Part shown: positions 34,130 to 43,400 of the stretch, piece by piece
Layout of the letters: the number at the start of each line of letters is the position of its first letter
Numbering within the stretch: position 1 is the first letter of the stretch
Assembly: GCA_050633165.1 (NCBI GenBank)
Contig: JBOEFZ010000034.1
Coordinates: 1 to 64,000 of the forward strand
DNA: 64,000 nt
Reading direction: 5' to 3'
From: TMED27 sp050633165
Lineage (GTDB): Bacteria > Pseudomonadota > Alphaproteobacteria > Micavibrionales > Micavibrionaceae
Made by a program: the position numbers and the translations under genes
Notes under the pieces: model-generated
What the model saw: the letters and a program-made list of their open reading frames with translations, nothing else
What the model was told of the DNA's origin: nothing
The model's database searches: none

Positions 34130-35241
34130 TAAACTGCTTTCTTAATCTGTCCGTTTATATAAGTATCCGTGGCATCACGCACCGCGCGATCATAGGCTAT
34201 AATAGCCATCAAATCACGTAAATCACCCTTATCATTAGCATCAAGCGCCGCCCGCACACAATCGACAATCTGCATAAACCCAATTCTACCCGCAAGGAAA
34301 GCATCAACCGCCACCTCATTGCTCGCGTTCAGCGCAATACAAGCCCCCTGCCCACCGCGCAGCGCCGCATACGCCAAGCCGATCGCCGGAAATCGCGCAT
34401 CATCCACGCTCGAAAAATCGAGTCGTGCCATGGCCTTTAAATCCAACCGCGCCCCCGGCGTTTCCATCCGCGCCGGATAGGCAAGACAATGCGCAATCGG
34501 CGTGCGCATATCACTCGCCCCCATCTGCGCCAACACCGACCCATCGGCATATTCAACAAAGGAATGCACAACCGATTGCGGATGAACAATCACGTCAATG
34601 CGCTCCGGCGGCATGTTAAACAAATAATGCGCCTCAATAATCTCGAGCGCCTTGTTCATCATGCTCGCACTATCCACCGAAATTTTCCGCCCCATCGACC
34701 AATTAGGATGCGCAATCGCCTGCTCCGGCGTGGCTTTGCGCATATCCTCCAATGACCATTCACGAAACGGCCCGCCCGAGGCGCTCAAAATAACCCGATC
34801 AATCCCGCTGCGCTGCTCCTCATCGAACACCTGAAATATCGCGTTATGCTCGCTATCGAGGGGAAGGATTTTCGTGCCGTATTTCGCACATTCCGCCAAA
34901 ACCAAATCCCCCGCCGCCACAAGCGGCTCTTTATTAGCAATCGCCACGGCCTTGGAATGCGGAATAGCCGCCAACAAAGGCTCAAGCCCCGCAAAACCGG
35001 AAATCGCCGCAACGGTTAAATCAACCGGCGCCGCAAGCGCCACCAACAATTCATCCGTCCCGCCTTGCGTCAAAACCGCCTGCGCCGCACCAAGCCTCTC
35101 ACGCGCCACCCCAAGCCCCGCCGCATCACGATGCGCGCAAATCACATTCACATCAAACGCATCAGGCGCAGAGCAAACAACATCCACCGTGCTCTGCCCG
35201 ATCGATCCCGTAACGCCGAGAATATTGATTGTTTTAGCCAT
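34129..35241 (-). CDS. dxr: 1-deoxy-D-xylulose-5-phosphate reductoisomerase
   Basis: 370 aa. NADPH-binding N-terminus ILGVTGSIGQSTVDVV, the middle block LPLDSEHNAIFQ, ILSASGGPFREW, and metal/substrate block NWSMGRKISVDSASMMNKALEIIEAHYLF. First committed step of the MEP isoprenoid pathway, which supplies UppS two genes upstream. It overlaps rseP by one base and lies 10 bp after cdsA. Confidence 0.97.
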   Translation of the reverse strand: MAKTINILGVTGSIGQSTVDVVCSAPDAFDVNVICAHRDAAGLGVARERLGAAQAVLTQGGTDELLVALAAPVDLTVAAISGFAGLEPLLAAIPHSKAVAIANKEPLVAAGDLVLAECAKYGTKILPLDSEHNAIFQVFDEEQRSGIDRVILSASGGPFREWSLEDMRKATPEQAIAHPNWSMGRKISVDSASMMNKALEIIEAHYLFNMPPERIDVIVHPQSVVHSFVEYADGSVLAQMGASDMRTPIAHCLAYPARMETPGARLDLKAMARLDFSSVDDARFPAIGLAYAALRGGQGACIALNASNEVAVDAFLAGRIGFMQIVDCVRAALDANDKGDLRDLMAIIAYDRAVRDATDTYINGQIKKAV

Positions 35242-35251
35242 GCCCTAAGCC

Positions 35252-35929
35252 CTAAACCAAAGACATCAAAATTAAGAACACCGGCGCCGCCAGCAACATG
35301 GAATCAATCCGGTCCAAAACCCCGCCATGCCCGGGAATAATATCCCCCGTATCCTTAAGCCCCGCCCGACGCTTCAACGCGGAAACCAGCAAATCCCCCG
35401 CCTGCCCCGCAAGGCCAAGCGCAACACCAATCGCCGCAATCGTTAAAGCATAACCAAGCTGAAACCCGTCAACACCGCTATAGATAAACACCGCAACAAA
35501 CCCGTTCACCGCCGGAATCAATAACGCGCCCGCAAACCCCGACCATGTCTTATTCGGGCTAATTTTTTCCGCCAATTTCGGCCCGCCAAAGGTTTTGCCA
35601 AACACATACGCGCCTGTATCACTCCCCCAAATCATAAACAAACACGCCATCGCCCAGTAGAACCCAAAGCTCTGAAACACGAAATAGCAAGCCACAAAAC
35701 TCGCCGGAATATAAAGCACCCCTGCTCCGGCGAAATAATAACGCTCCGGCGCATCACACGCAAAACTCATCCGCCCCCACTCATACAAGGATAAAAACGC
35801 CAAACCCGCGAGCAACGTAATAAACGGCCACCCCCCTGTATAAAGAACAACCAAAACAACCGGAATCAATACCGCCGCCGAGAGAAGGCGAATTTGCAAT
35901 GATGAAAGATCAAACCCTTGCGCCACCAC
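35252..35929 (-). CDS. cdsA: Phosphatidate cytidylyltransferase
   Basis: 225 aa with about six membrane helices. The CDP-alcohol/CdsA signature is at the C-terminus: LLVSALKRRAGLKDTGDIIPGHGGVLDRIDSM (key SALKRR-D-G-D-IPGHGG--DR-DS). Makes CDP-diacylglycerol for all phospholipids. The start is a GTG (35927-35929) with AGGG before it. It lies 3 bp after the uppS stop. Confidence 0.95.
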   Translation of the reverse strand: MVAQGFDLSSLQIRLLSAAVLIPVVLVVLYTGGWPFITLLAGLAFLSLYEWGRMSFACDAPERYYFAGAGVLYIPASFVACYFVFQSFGFYWAMACLFMIWGSDTGAYVFGKTFGGPKLAEKISPNKTWSGFAGALLIPAVNGFVAVFIYSGVDGFQLGYALTIAAIGVALGLAGQAGDLLVSALKRRAGLKDTGDIIPGHGGVLDRIDSMLLAAPVFLILMSLV

Positions 35930-35932
35930 GCC

Positions 35933-36640
35933 CTATCCCTTCGAAGATTTCACCGCACCAAAACGTCGATCCCGCCGCGTATATTCACCAATCGCCGCTT
36001 CCAAATCATTAAACCCGAAATCCGGCCATAAAACATCGGTAAACACAAATTCCGTATACGCACATTCCCAAAGCAGAAAATTACTAATCCGCCGCTCCCC
36101 CGATGTACGGATCATAAGATCAGGGTCAGGAATGCCATGGGTCGAAAGATATTGCGGAAATAAACTCTCCAGCTCGATTTTGGAGACATCCTTATGTTTA
36201 CGCATCAACGCATGAACCGCATTCACAATATCCTGCCGCCCACCGTAATTCAGCGCGATAATAACCGTAATCTTATCATTCTCCGCCGTTAGGCTCTCGG
36301 CATTTTCAATAAGCTTAACAATATCCGCCGCCAATGCCTCACGATCACCAATCACCTTAAGCCGCGCGCCATTGCGGTGAAGCTCCGCCGTCTCGCTACG
36401 CAAATAATAGCGCAGAAGATTCATGAGATCCTTAATCTCGCCTTCGGGCCGTGACCAATTCTCCGCCGAAAAGCCGAACAATGTAAGATACTCAACCCCA
36501 AGCTCCGCCGCTGAACTCACAACCTTACGCGCCGCTTCTGTCCCTTGCTTATGCCCCGCACTGCGCGGCAATCCACGCGCCTTCGCCCAACGCCCATTGC
36601 CGTCCATAATAATCGCCACATGTTTTGGAGTATCAGTCAT
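35933..36640 (-). CDS. uppS: Undecaprenyl diphosphate synthase
   Basis: 235 aa cis-prenyltransferase making the C55 lipid carrier. Motifs: HVAIIMDGNGRWAKARGLPR with the catalytic Asp, GFSAENWSRP, and the C-terminal PDLMIRTSGERRISNFLLWECAYTEFVF. Start at the ATG 36640, whose AGGTG ribosome-binding site overlaps the frr stop; a GTG at 36649 is the alternative. Confidence 0.97.
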   Translation of the reverse strand: MTDTPKHVAIIMDGNGRWAKARGLPRSAGHKQGTEAARKVVSSAAELGVEYLTLFGFSAENWSRPEGEIKDLMNLLRYYLRSETAELHRNGARLKVIGDREALAADIVKLIENAESLTAENDKITVIIALNYGGRQDIVNAVHALMRKHKDVSKIELESLFPQYLSTHGIPDPDLMIRTSGERRISNFLLWECAYTEFVFTDVLWPDFGFNDLEAAIGEYTRRDRRFGAVKSSKG

Positions 36641-36649
36641 CCAAAACAC

Positions 36650-37192
36650 CTAAACCGTCATAATATCGGATTCTTTATCACTAAGAAGTTTATCAACCTT
36701 CTTGATAAATTCATCGGTGAGGTCTTGCACCTCGCCCTCATATTGCTTCTTCTCATCCTCGGATGCATCACCCTTTTTAATGGAATCCATCCCGTCTTTG
36801 CGGACATTACGGATCGCAACGCGCCCAGCCTCGGCATATTTACCGGCAACTTTCTTAAGGTCCGCACGGCGTTCCTCGGTCAAATCAGGCAAGGGGATAC
36901 GAATGGTATTTCCCTCCGGCATCGGGTTAAGGCCAAGGCCGGAATCGCGAATGGCTTTCTCCGCCGCGCGAACATTGCCCGCATCCCAAACCTGCACCGT
37001 AATCATACGCGGCTCTGGCACGTTGACCGTCCCAACCTGATTAAGCGGCATTTTCGATCCATAAACATCCACCGTAACAGGATCCAATAAATGCACCGAT
37101 GCGCGCCCCGTACGAAGCCCGCTAAACTCTTTGTTTAAATTATCAAGCGCACCGTCCATCCGGCGTTTTAAATCTGCATTATCGTAGGACAT
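36650..37192 (-). CDS. frr: Ribosome recycling factor
   Basis: 180 aa (usual about 185). Splits the post-termination ribosome together with EF-G. Family blocks: LNKEFSGLRTGRASVHLLDPVTVDVYG, GTVNVPEPRMITVQVWD, IRIPLPDLTEERRADLKKVAG and RNVRKDGMDSIKK. Follows pyrH by 19 bp. The rpsB-tsf-pyrH-frr order is almost universal. Confidence 0.97.
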   Translation of the reverse strand: MSYDNADLKRRMDGALDNLNKEFSGLRTGRASVHLLDPVTVDVYGSKMPLNQVGTVNVPEPRMITVQVWDAGNVRAAEKAIRDSGLGLNPMPEGNTIRIPLPDLTEERRADLKKVAGKYAEAGRVAIRNVRKDGMDSIKKGDASEDEKKQYEGEVQDLTDEFIKKVDKLLSDKESDIMTV

Positions 37193-37211
37193 TAAATGCC
37201 TCCCTCATTAT

Positions 37212-37949
37212 TTATTTCACAATTGTAAACTGGCCTTCGCCACCTGCGACACGGGCAAAATTGCCCTTCTCCCGCACGGAAAACACAACGATAGGAATAT
37301 CATTCTCCCGCGCAAGCGATATCGCTGTCGCATCCATAACCCGCAATTCCTTGGTCAAAACCTCCATATAGGAAATCTCGTCATACCGCTCCGCATCCGG
37401 CACTTTTTGTGGATCAGCCGTATAAATCCCGTCAACCTTCGTTCCCTTAAAAATCGCATCGCAATCCATCTCGGACGCCCGAAGCGCACCCGCCGTATCG
37501 GACGAGAAATAAGGATTACCCGTTCCGGCGGCAAATATAACAACGCGCCCCTTCTCCATATGGCGAATGGCGCGGCGGCGAATATACGGCTCACAAATTG
37601 AATCCATCCGAATGCCCGATTGCACCCGCGTCTGCACCCCTAAATTCTCGAGCGCATTTTGCAACGCCAAGGCATTAATCACAATCCCGAGCATCCCCAT
37701 ATAATCCGCAGTCGTCCGGTCCATCCCCGCCGCGGCGCCGGAAACCCCGCGAAAAATATTGCCCGCCCCAACGACAACGCAAACCTCAACGCCGCTATCA
37801 ACAACCTCTTTGATATCCTCGGCAACACTATGCACCGTCACGGGGTTAAGGCCAAAATCCTGCTCCCCCATCAAGACCTCACCGGACATCTTGAGCATAA
37901 TACGCTTATAGGGCTGCTTTTTATCTATATTGGAAATCTCTGCACTCAT
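37212..37949 (-). CDS. pyrH: UMP kinase
   Basis: 245 aa amino-acid kinase family enzyme phosphorylating UMP. Blocks: YKRIMLKMSGEVLMGEQDFGLN, VVGAGNIFRGVSGAA, TADYMGMLGIVINALAL, FAAGTGNPYFSSDTAGALRA, and DGIYTADPQKVPDAERYDEISY. Start at 37949 (MSAEISN) rather than the far upstream 38036. No ribosome-binding site precedes it. A possible promoter (37958-37986) would place the transcript start within a few bases of the ATG. It is separated from tsf by a strong terminator. Confidence 0.96.
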   Translation of the reverse strand: MSAEISNIDKKQPYKRIMLKMSGEVLMGEQDFGLNPVTVHSVAEDIKEVVDSGVEVCVVVGAGNIFRGVSGAAAGMDRTTADYMGMLGIVINALALQNALENLGVQTRVQSGIRMDSICEPYIRRRAIRHMEKGRVVIFAAGTGNPYFSSDTAGALRASEMDCDAIFKGTKVDGIYTADPQKVPDAERYDEISYMEVLTKELRVMDATAISLARENDIPIVVFSVREKGNFARVAGGEGQFTIVK

Positions 37950-37957
37950 GGAAAAGT

Positions 37958-37986
37958 ACAATACCGATACTCTACCGCAGACACAA
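37958..37986 (-). promoter_or_regulatory. Possible pyrH promoter, near-leaderless
   Basis: Reading the minus strand: TTGTGT (37986-37981), 17 bp, TATTGT (37963-37958). The predicted start falls about 2 nt before the pyrH ATG at 37949. Modest match only. Confidence 0.35.
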
Positions 37987-37994
37987 TAACTTTC

Positions 37995-38033
37995 CCAAAA
38001 ACAAAGGGGACAGTTTTTACAAACCATCCCCTT
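37995..38033 (-). terminator. Intrinsic terminator after tsf
   Basis: On the minus strand a 13-pair stem runs from AAGGGGA (38033-38027) through TGGTTT, loop GTAA, to AAACTG and TCCCCTT (38010-38004), with two G-U pairs. A TGTTTTT tract follows (about 38003-37997). It lies between tsf and pyrH. Confidence 0.75.
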
Positions 38034-38072
38034 CACAAAACTTAAATTTGCAGGCCGTCTATCGCAGAAAAA

Positions 38073-38990
38073 TTAGCCATTAGCGACTTTGCCAACTTCC
38101 GCCGCAAAATCCTCTTCTTCCTTCTCGATACCTTCACCGAGCTGAACACGGCTATAGCCAACAAGCTTGATCTCCGCGCCGGCTTCTTTTGCTGCATTCG
38201 CAACAACATCCGCAATGCGTGTTTCGCCATCAATCACGAATTTTTGATCAAGAAGACAGATTTCTTCGTAATATTTACGCATACGACCTTCAACCATCTT
38301 CTCGGCGATTTCTTGTGGCTTGCCTTCGGCTTTGGCTTGATCGATCAAGAACGTACGTTCTTTTTCCATTTCCGCCGCATCCACAGAGTCACGATCAAGA
38401 TATTTTGGGAATGCCGCCGCAACATGCATCGCAACCTGCTTACCAAGCGCATTCAACGCATCCGCAGACGCATCGGATTCAAGCGCAACCAAAACGCCAA
38501 TCTTACCAAGACCATCTTTCAACGCACCATGAACATAAGAAACAACCGCGCCTTGTGAAACCTCTAACTTCTCGCAGCGACGCAAGCTCATATGCTCGCC
38601 AATCTTCGCAACAAGATCCGTCAACGCATCTTTAACCGGCTTACCGTTAAGCTCCGCCGCCGCCAAGGCATCAACACCATCAACATCCAATGCCTTTTGA
38701 GCAACCGCTTCAACAAAACCCTGGAACTCTTCGTTACGGCTAACGAAATCAGTTTCGGAATTAAGCTCGATCACCGCGCCTTTTGTTCCGCTGGTCACAA
38801 CGGCCACAAGACCTTCTGCCGCTGTCCGGCTGGATTTTTTATCAGCCTTGGCCATGCCTTTTTTGCGCAATTCTTCCATTGCCGCCTCGACATCCCCATT
38901 TGCTTCGGTCAACGCTTTTTTGGCATCCATCATGCCCGCGCCTGTTTTCTCACGTAATTCTTTAACCATTGATGCTGTAATCGCAGTCAT
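38073..38990 (-). CDS. tsf: Translation elongation factor Ts
   Basis: 305 aa, nucleotide exchange factor for EF-Tu. N-terminal UBA-like domain with VKELREKTGAGMMDAKKALTEANGD, then core blocks GTKGAVIELNSETDFVSRNEEF and, after the coiled-coil region, GKPQEIAEKMVEGRMRKYYEEICLLDQ. Length is normal. It lies 77 bp after rpsB and is followed by a strong terminator. Confidence 0.97.
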   Translation of the reverse strand: MTAITASMVKELREKTGAGMMDAKKALTEANGDVEAAMEELRKKGMAKADKKSSRTAAEGLVAVVTSGTKGAVIELNSETDFVSRNEEFQGFVEAVAQKALDVDGVDALAAAELNGKPVKDALTDLVAKIGEHMSLRRCEKLEVSQGAVVSYVHGALKDGLGKIGVLVALESDASADALNALGKQVAMHVAAAFPKYLDRDSVDAAEMEKERTFLIDQAKAEGKPQEIAEKMVEGRMRKYYEEICLLDQKFVIDGETRIADVVANAAKEAGAEIKLVGYSRVQLGEGIEKEEEDFAAEVGKVANG

Positions 38991-39067
38991 CTTAATTCTC
39001 CTAAAAATCTATATTAAAAAAGGGAAATCCATCCCTACCGCTAAGCAGGGATGGTTATTATTTGAAC

Positions 39068-39988
39068 TTAAGCAGACGCAGCCTTCTTGGCGTCTTCCGC
39101 ATTCGCCGCAGAATCTTCAACAGTATCTTCAGCAGGCTTTTCCTCTGCTTTTTCTGCTTTTTCCGCCTTTGCTTCCGCGTCAATCTTTGCCTGCTCGCCC
39201 GGCGTTAATTCTTCCGGCTCGTCTTTTTTCTTGGCTTTTGGAATGTTAACCTTAACATCTTCCGCCGCACCGATATCCGTACCCGAAGAGGCCAATTCCG
39301 CCTGCAAACCATCAATCACCGCATCGGTAATAAGGTCACAATAAAACTCGATCGCGCGCAACGCATCGTCATTACCTGGGATCGGGAAATCAATACCATC
39401 AGGATCAGAGTTCGTATCAAGAACCGCAAATACAGGAATACCAAGCTTGTTAGATTCCAAAATCGCGATATCTTCCTTGTTCGTGTCAATCACGAAAACC
39501 GCATCCGGCTTACCGCCCATATCCTTGATCCCGCCAATAGAAAGCTCAAGCTTGTCACGCTCACGCGTTAGCATAAGAATTTCTTTCTTCGCACGTTTCG
39601 CGCGCTCGGCATCACTCGCCAAAATCTTGTCAAGATCACGAAGACGCTGGATAGATTTGGAAATCGTATTCCAGTTCGTCATCATCCCGCCAAGCCAGCG
39701 GTGGTTAACAAAGTACTGACCGGAACGCTTCGCGCTCTCCGCAATTTTCTCGGATGCCTGACGCTTTGTTCCAACAAACAAAACACGTCCACCCTTGGCA
39801 ACGATGTCACGAATATTCTTAATCGCATCATTCAAAAGCGGCTGCGTTTGCTGCAAATCAATAATATGAACGCCATTGCGCACACCAAAGATATATTCCT
39901 TCATCTTCGGATTCCAACGACGTGTGTGGTGTCCAAAATGGACACCCGCTTCGAGTAATTGTTGCATTGTAAATTCTGGCAAAGCCAT
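39068..39988 (-). CDS. rpsB: 30S ribosomal protein S2
   Basis: 306 aa. The S2 body (about 1-230) is complete: MQQLLEAGVHFGHHTRRWNPKM, GGRVLFVGTKRQA, VNHRWLGGMMTNW, and PVFAVLDTNSDPDGIDFPIPGNDDA. It has an extra C-terminal tail of about 65 residues rich in Lys, Glu and Ala with KAEKAEKAEE-type repeats; such tails occur in other alphaproteobacteria. A TATAAGGAGAA ribosome-binding site precedes the ATG. Promoter at 40101-40129 gives a leader of about 105 nt that could hold an S2 autoregulatory structure. Confidence 0.97.
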   Translation of the reverse strand: MALPEFTMQQLLEAGVHFGHHTRRWNPKMKEYIFGVRNGVHIIDLQQTQPLLNDAIKNIRDIVAKGGRVLFVGTKRQASEKIAESAKRSGQYFVNHRWLGGMMTNWNTISKSIQRLRDLDKILASDAERAKRAKKEILMLTRERDKLELSIGGIKDMGGKPDAVFVIDTNKEDIAILESNKLGIPVFAVLDTNSDPDGIDFPIPGNDDALRAIEFYCDLITDAVIDGLQAELASSGTDIGAAEDVKVNIPKAKKKDEPEELTPGEQAKIDAEAKAEKAEKAEEKPAEDTVEDSAANAEDAKKAASA

Positions 39989-40100
39989 AATGGATTCTCC
40001 TTATATATATCCAGTTATTTCCTCTGTGAGCCTTGGTTTGCTTCCAAACACTGGTTAAGGAACCCACATGTGAATTACGCCCAACATGAACGTTGAGGGT

Positions 40101-40129
40101 TTTATATGGCGAATAATAAGGGATTGCAA
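40101..40129 (-). promoter_or_regulatory. rpsB promoter
   Basis: Minus strand: TTGCAA (40129-40124), 17 bp, TATAAA (40106-40101). Transcription would start near 40094, leaving a long untranslated leader before rpsB. Confidence 0.6.
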
Positions 40130-40136
40130 GAAAAAC

Positions 40137-40165
40137 TTGACAAAATCAATCGATTTACATAAATA
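40137..40165 (+). promoter_or_regulatory. Promoter of the orphan gene at 40187
   Basis: Perfect TTGACA (40137-40142), 17 bp, TAAATA (40160-40165). The ribosome-binding site AGGAAGGG and the ATG at 40187 follow at once. It diverges from the rpsB promoter 8 bp away. Confidence 0.6.
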
Positions 40166-40186
40166 AGGGTGCAGGAAGGGACTAAA

Positions 40187-40498
40187 ATGAGAATTCTAAG
40201 CAAGCACGATCTAATTGACTCTTTTGATACTATAAAAATAGATGGTAAATTCTGTCCAATAACAGAAAAGTTTAATTATTGCACAGCAAGAACGTTTTCA
40301 TGTGACGGCATCAATACTCTTACCCCCGAAGAGGCTCTTGTTATAAATGCAAGTGAATACGCCGCTGGCGCAAACGCAATAATAATAACGCTAAGAAGCG
40401 GAGATACAATCACTGGGCGTCCAGTTTTTATTCCCGCGCTTGAGAAATACCCTACTAGGCCTCACTCACCTCAAGCACACCCTCTTGCGTGCGAATAA
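40187..40498 (+). CDS. AT-rich orphan protein, unknown
   Basis: 103 aa from the ATG at 40187, which has AGGAAGGG 6 nt upstream and a good promoter at 40137-40165. The protein is soluble, with three Cys in the first half of the chain (FCPI, NYCTARTFSCDG) and a hydrophobic EEALVINASEYAAGANAIIITL segment; nothing recognised. Codons such as ATA and AGA and the visible AT-richness (40187-40440) differ from neighbours, suggesting recent gain. Its last 44 bp overlap the 3' end of dnaE on the other strand, and the tail after about residue 87 may be read-through from the original stop. Confidence 0.6.
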   Translation: MRILSKHDLIDSFDTIKIDGKFCPITEKFNYCTARTFSCDGINTLTPEEALVINASEYAAGANAIIITLRSGDTITGRPVFIPALEKYPTRPHSPQAHPLACE

Positions 40499-43400
40499 CA
40501 TTCCGCGCCTGGGCAGAAAGGTTGTGCCGTCCGGCAAGGCGAAGCTTCACAACCCGCGCACCATCAACCCGCACATGCAGATTAATAAACGCGTGCCCCC
40601 GCTCCTCCTTATCAAGGAATTCCTTCAATTTTGGCATCACCGCCGCGCTTTCCAAATGAATATCAATCTCCCGAATTTTCCCCTCTAGCGCCTCATCGAG
40701 CGGCTTTACGCTACTCGCGGTATAGCGCATCTGATCCTCCCGCACCTCAACCTCAACCCCAAGCAAAAGCGGCGTCCCCGGCTCCAGATACTCACGGCTC
40801 GCCGCCAGCATCTCCGAAAACAGCGTCACCTCGAAAATTCCGCTCGGATCGGAAAGCTGCAAAAACGCGTATTTATTGCCCTTCTGCGACATCTTTTCTT
40901 GCTTCTTCAACAAGACCCCAGCCATCTGAAACCGTGATGCCGTGGAATTTTGCATCACCTGCTCCACCGCCGCCACAGACGTAATCTTTAAATTCTCGAA
41001 CTGCTTTTCGCGGCTATCAAGCGGATGCGCGGAAAGGTAAAACCCAACCGCCTTGAACTCATACGCCAATTGCTCCAATTGATCCCACGGCTGCACATTC
41101 GGCAAATCCGGCATCCCGAGGCCCGTATCACTGTCCGCCCCGCCAAATAGCGATACCTGACCGCTGTTCCGCTCCTCCGCCAAACTCGCGGCATAGCGTA
41201 AAACAATATCCGCCCCCTCAAACACCTGCGCACGATTAGGATTCAACGATTCAAAACCACCCGCCGCCGACAACCCTTGAATCTGCCTTTTGTTCAATGA
41301 CTTATAATCAATTCTTGAACTAAAATCTTCAAGCGAAGCATACACACCATTCTCATCCCGCTCCGCCACGATTGAGCACATCGCCGCTTCACCCACGCCT
41401 TTCAACGCCGCCAAAGCATAACGAATAACCTCCCCATCCACTTTAAAATCAGGGTCTGATTTATTAATGTCCGGCGGGGTCAAGCGGACATCCATCCTAT
41501 CCAAATCCTGCTTAAACACGCTCAATTTATCCGTATTCCCCAAATCAAGCGTCATCGACGCCGCCATAAACTGCAGCGGATAATGACATTTAAGCCAAGC
41601 CGTCCAATACCCAATCAACGCATACGCCGCCGCATGCGATTTGTTAAACCCATACCCCGCAAAGGCCGCAATCTGGTCGAAAATCTCATTCGCCTTTGCC
41701 GCCGGAACGTCATTATGCTCCGCCGCGCCCTTCACGAACATCTCGCGCTGCGCATCCATTTCGGCCTGAATTTTCTTACCCATCGCACGGCGCAGCAAAT
41801 CCGCACCACCAAGGGAATATCCCGCCAAAGCCTGCGCCGCGCGCTGCACCTGCTCCTGATAAACCATAATGCCGTACGTCTCTTCCAATAACGGCTGCAA
41901 TTTATCATGCATATAATCAGGTTCAGTCTTACCCTCTTTATTCGAAATATAAGTCGGAATATTATCCATCGGGCCAGGACGATAGAGCGAGACAAGCGCA
42001 ATAATATCCCCAAACCGATCCGGCCGCATTTTACGCAAAACATCCCGCATCCCCGCGCTCTCCAACTGGAACACCCCAACCGTCGCCCCTTGCGTCATCA
42101 ACTCATAAGTCGGCGCATCATCAAGCGGAATTTGCAGCGCATCAATGCTCTTCCCATGCTGCGCCTCCACCAATTTGAGCGTCTTATGCACCACCGTCAT
42201 GGTTTTAAGGCCAAGAAAGTCAAACTTCACCAACCCCGCCTGCTCAACATATTTCATGTTAAACTGCGTCACCGGCATATCCGATCGCGGATCACGATAC
42301 AGCGGCACCAGCTCATGCAGCGGCCGATCCCCGATCACAACCCCCGCCGCATGGGTGGACGCATGGCGATACAGCCCCTCAAGCTGCAACGCAATCTCGA
42401 TCAAACGCTGCGATGTATCATCCTTCTTAATCTCAAGGCGCAAATCCGGATCATCATCCAATGCTTGCTGCAACGTCACCGGATTCGCCGGGTTATTCGG
42501 GATAAGCTTCGCCAGCCGATCCACCTGCCCATAGGGCATCTGGAGCACCCGCCCGACATCCCGCACGGTATTGCGCGCCTGCAACTTACCAAAGGTAATA
42601 ATCTGCGCCACGCGGTCACGGCCATATTTGGCCTGTACGTATTGAATAACCTCTTCCCGCCGATCCTGACAAAAATCGATATCAAAATCCGGCATGGAAA
42701 CACGTTCAGGGTTGAGGAAACGCTCAAACAGCAAATCAAACTCAAGCGGATCAAGGTCAGTAATCTTCAGCGCCCAAGCCACCACCGACCCCGCACCGGA
42801 CCCCCGCCCCGGCCCAACCGGAATATCCTGCTCCTTCGCCCATTTGATAAAGTCCGAAACGATCAGGAAATACCCCGGAAACCCCATCCCCTCAATAATC
42901 CCCAGCTCAAAATCCAACCGCTCGAAATAGGGTTTCGGGTCTGTATCAGGCGCGATCTTCATCACGAAATTATCAAGCCGCCATTGCAAGCCTTCCCTCG
43001 CCTGCGCCGCCAATTCCTCAATCTCGCTGCGCGTTCCTTCCGTTTCAAACGCGGGCAAAATCGGATCAATGGGTTTAAGGAGGTAGGAGCATCGCTGCGC
43101 AATCACCGCCGTATTCGCAATCGCCTCGGGGATATCCTCGAATAATTTCTCCATCTCGGGCGCGGATTTAAAGTAATGCTCCTGCGTAACCTTGCGCCGA
43201 TCCTCCTCGCTCACATACCGCCCACCGGAAATACAAAGCAGCGCATCATGCGCCGCATGCGCCTTACGATCCGTGAAATAACAATCATTCGTGGCAACAA
43301 TCCCGACATCATGCGCATAGGCCAAATCAAGCAACGCCCCCTCACTCGCCGCCTCTTCCGCCCATCCATGCCGTTGAATTTCGGCATAAAACCGATCCCC

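Noticed and set aside
37950..38036. Longer pyrH start at 38036
   Set aside because: It would run through the tsf terminator and adds Cys/Trp-rich sequence not found in UMP kinases.
38041..38085. Fragment of an E element near the tsf stop (AAATTTGCAG)
   Set aside because: Only a ten-base match without mirrored arm or TAGTC end; likely chance.
41907..43145. Plus-strand open frame of 412 codons
   Set aside because: Antisense shadow of dnaE.
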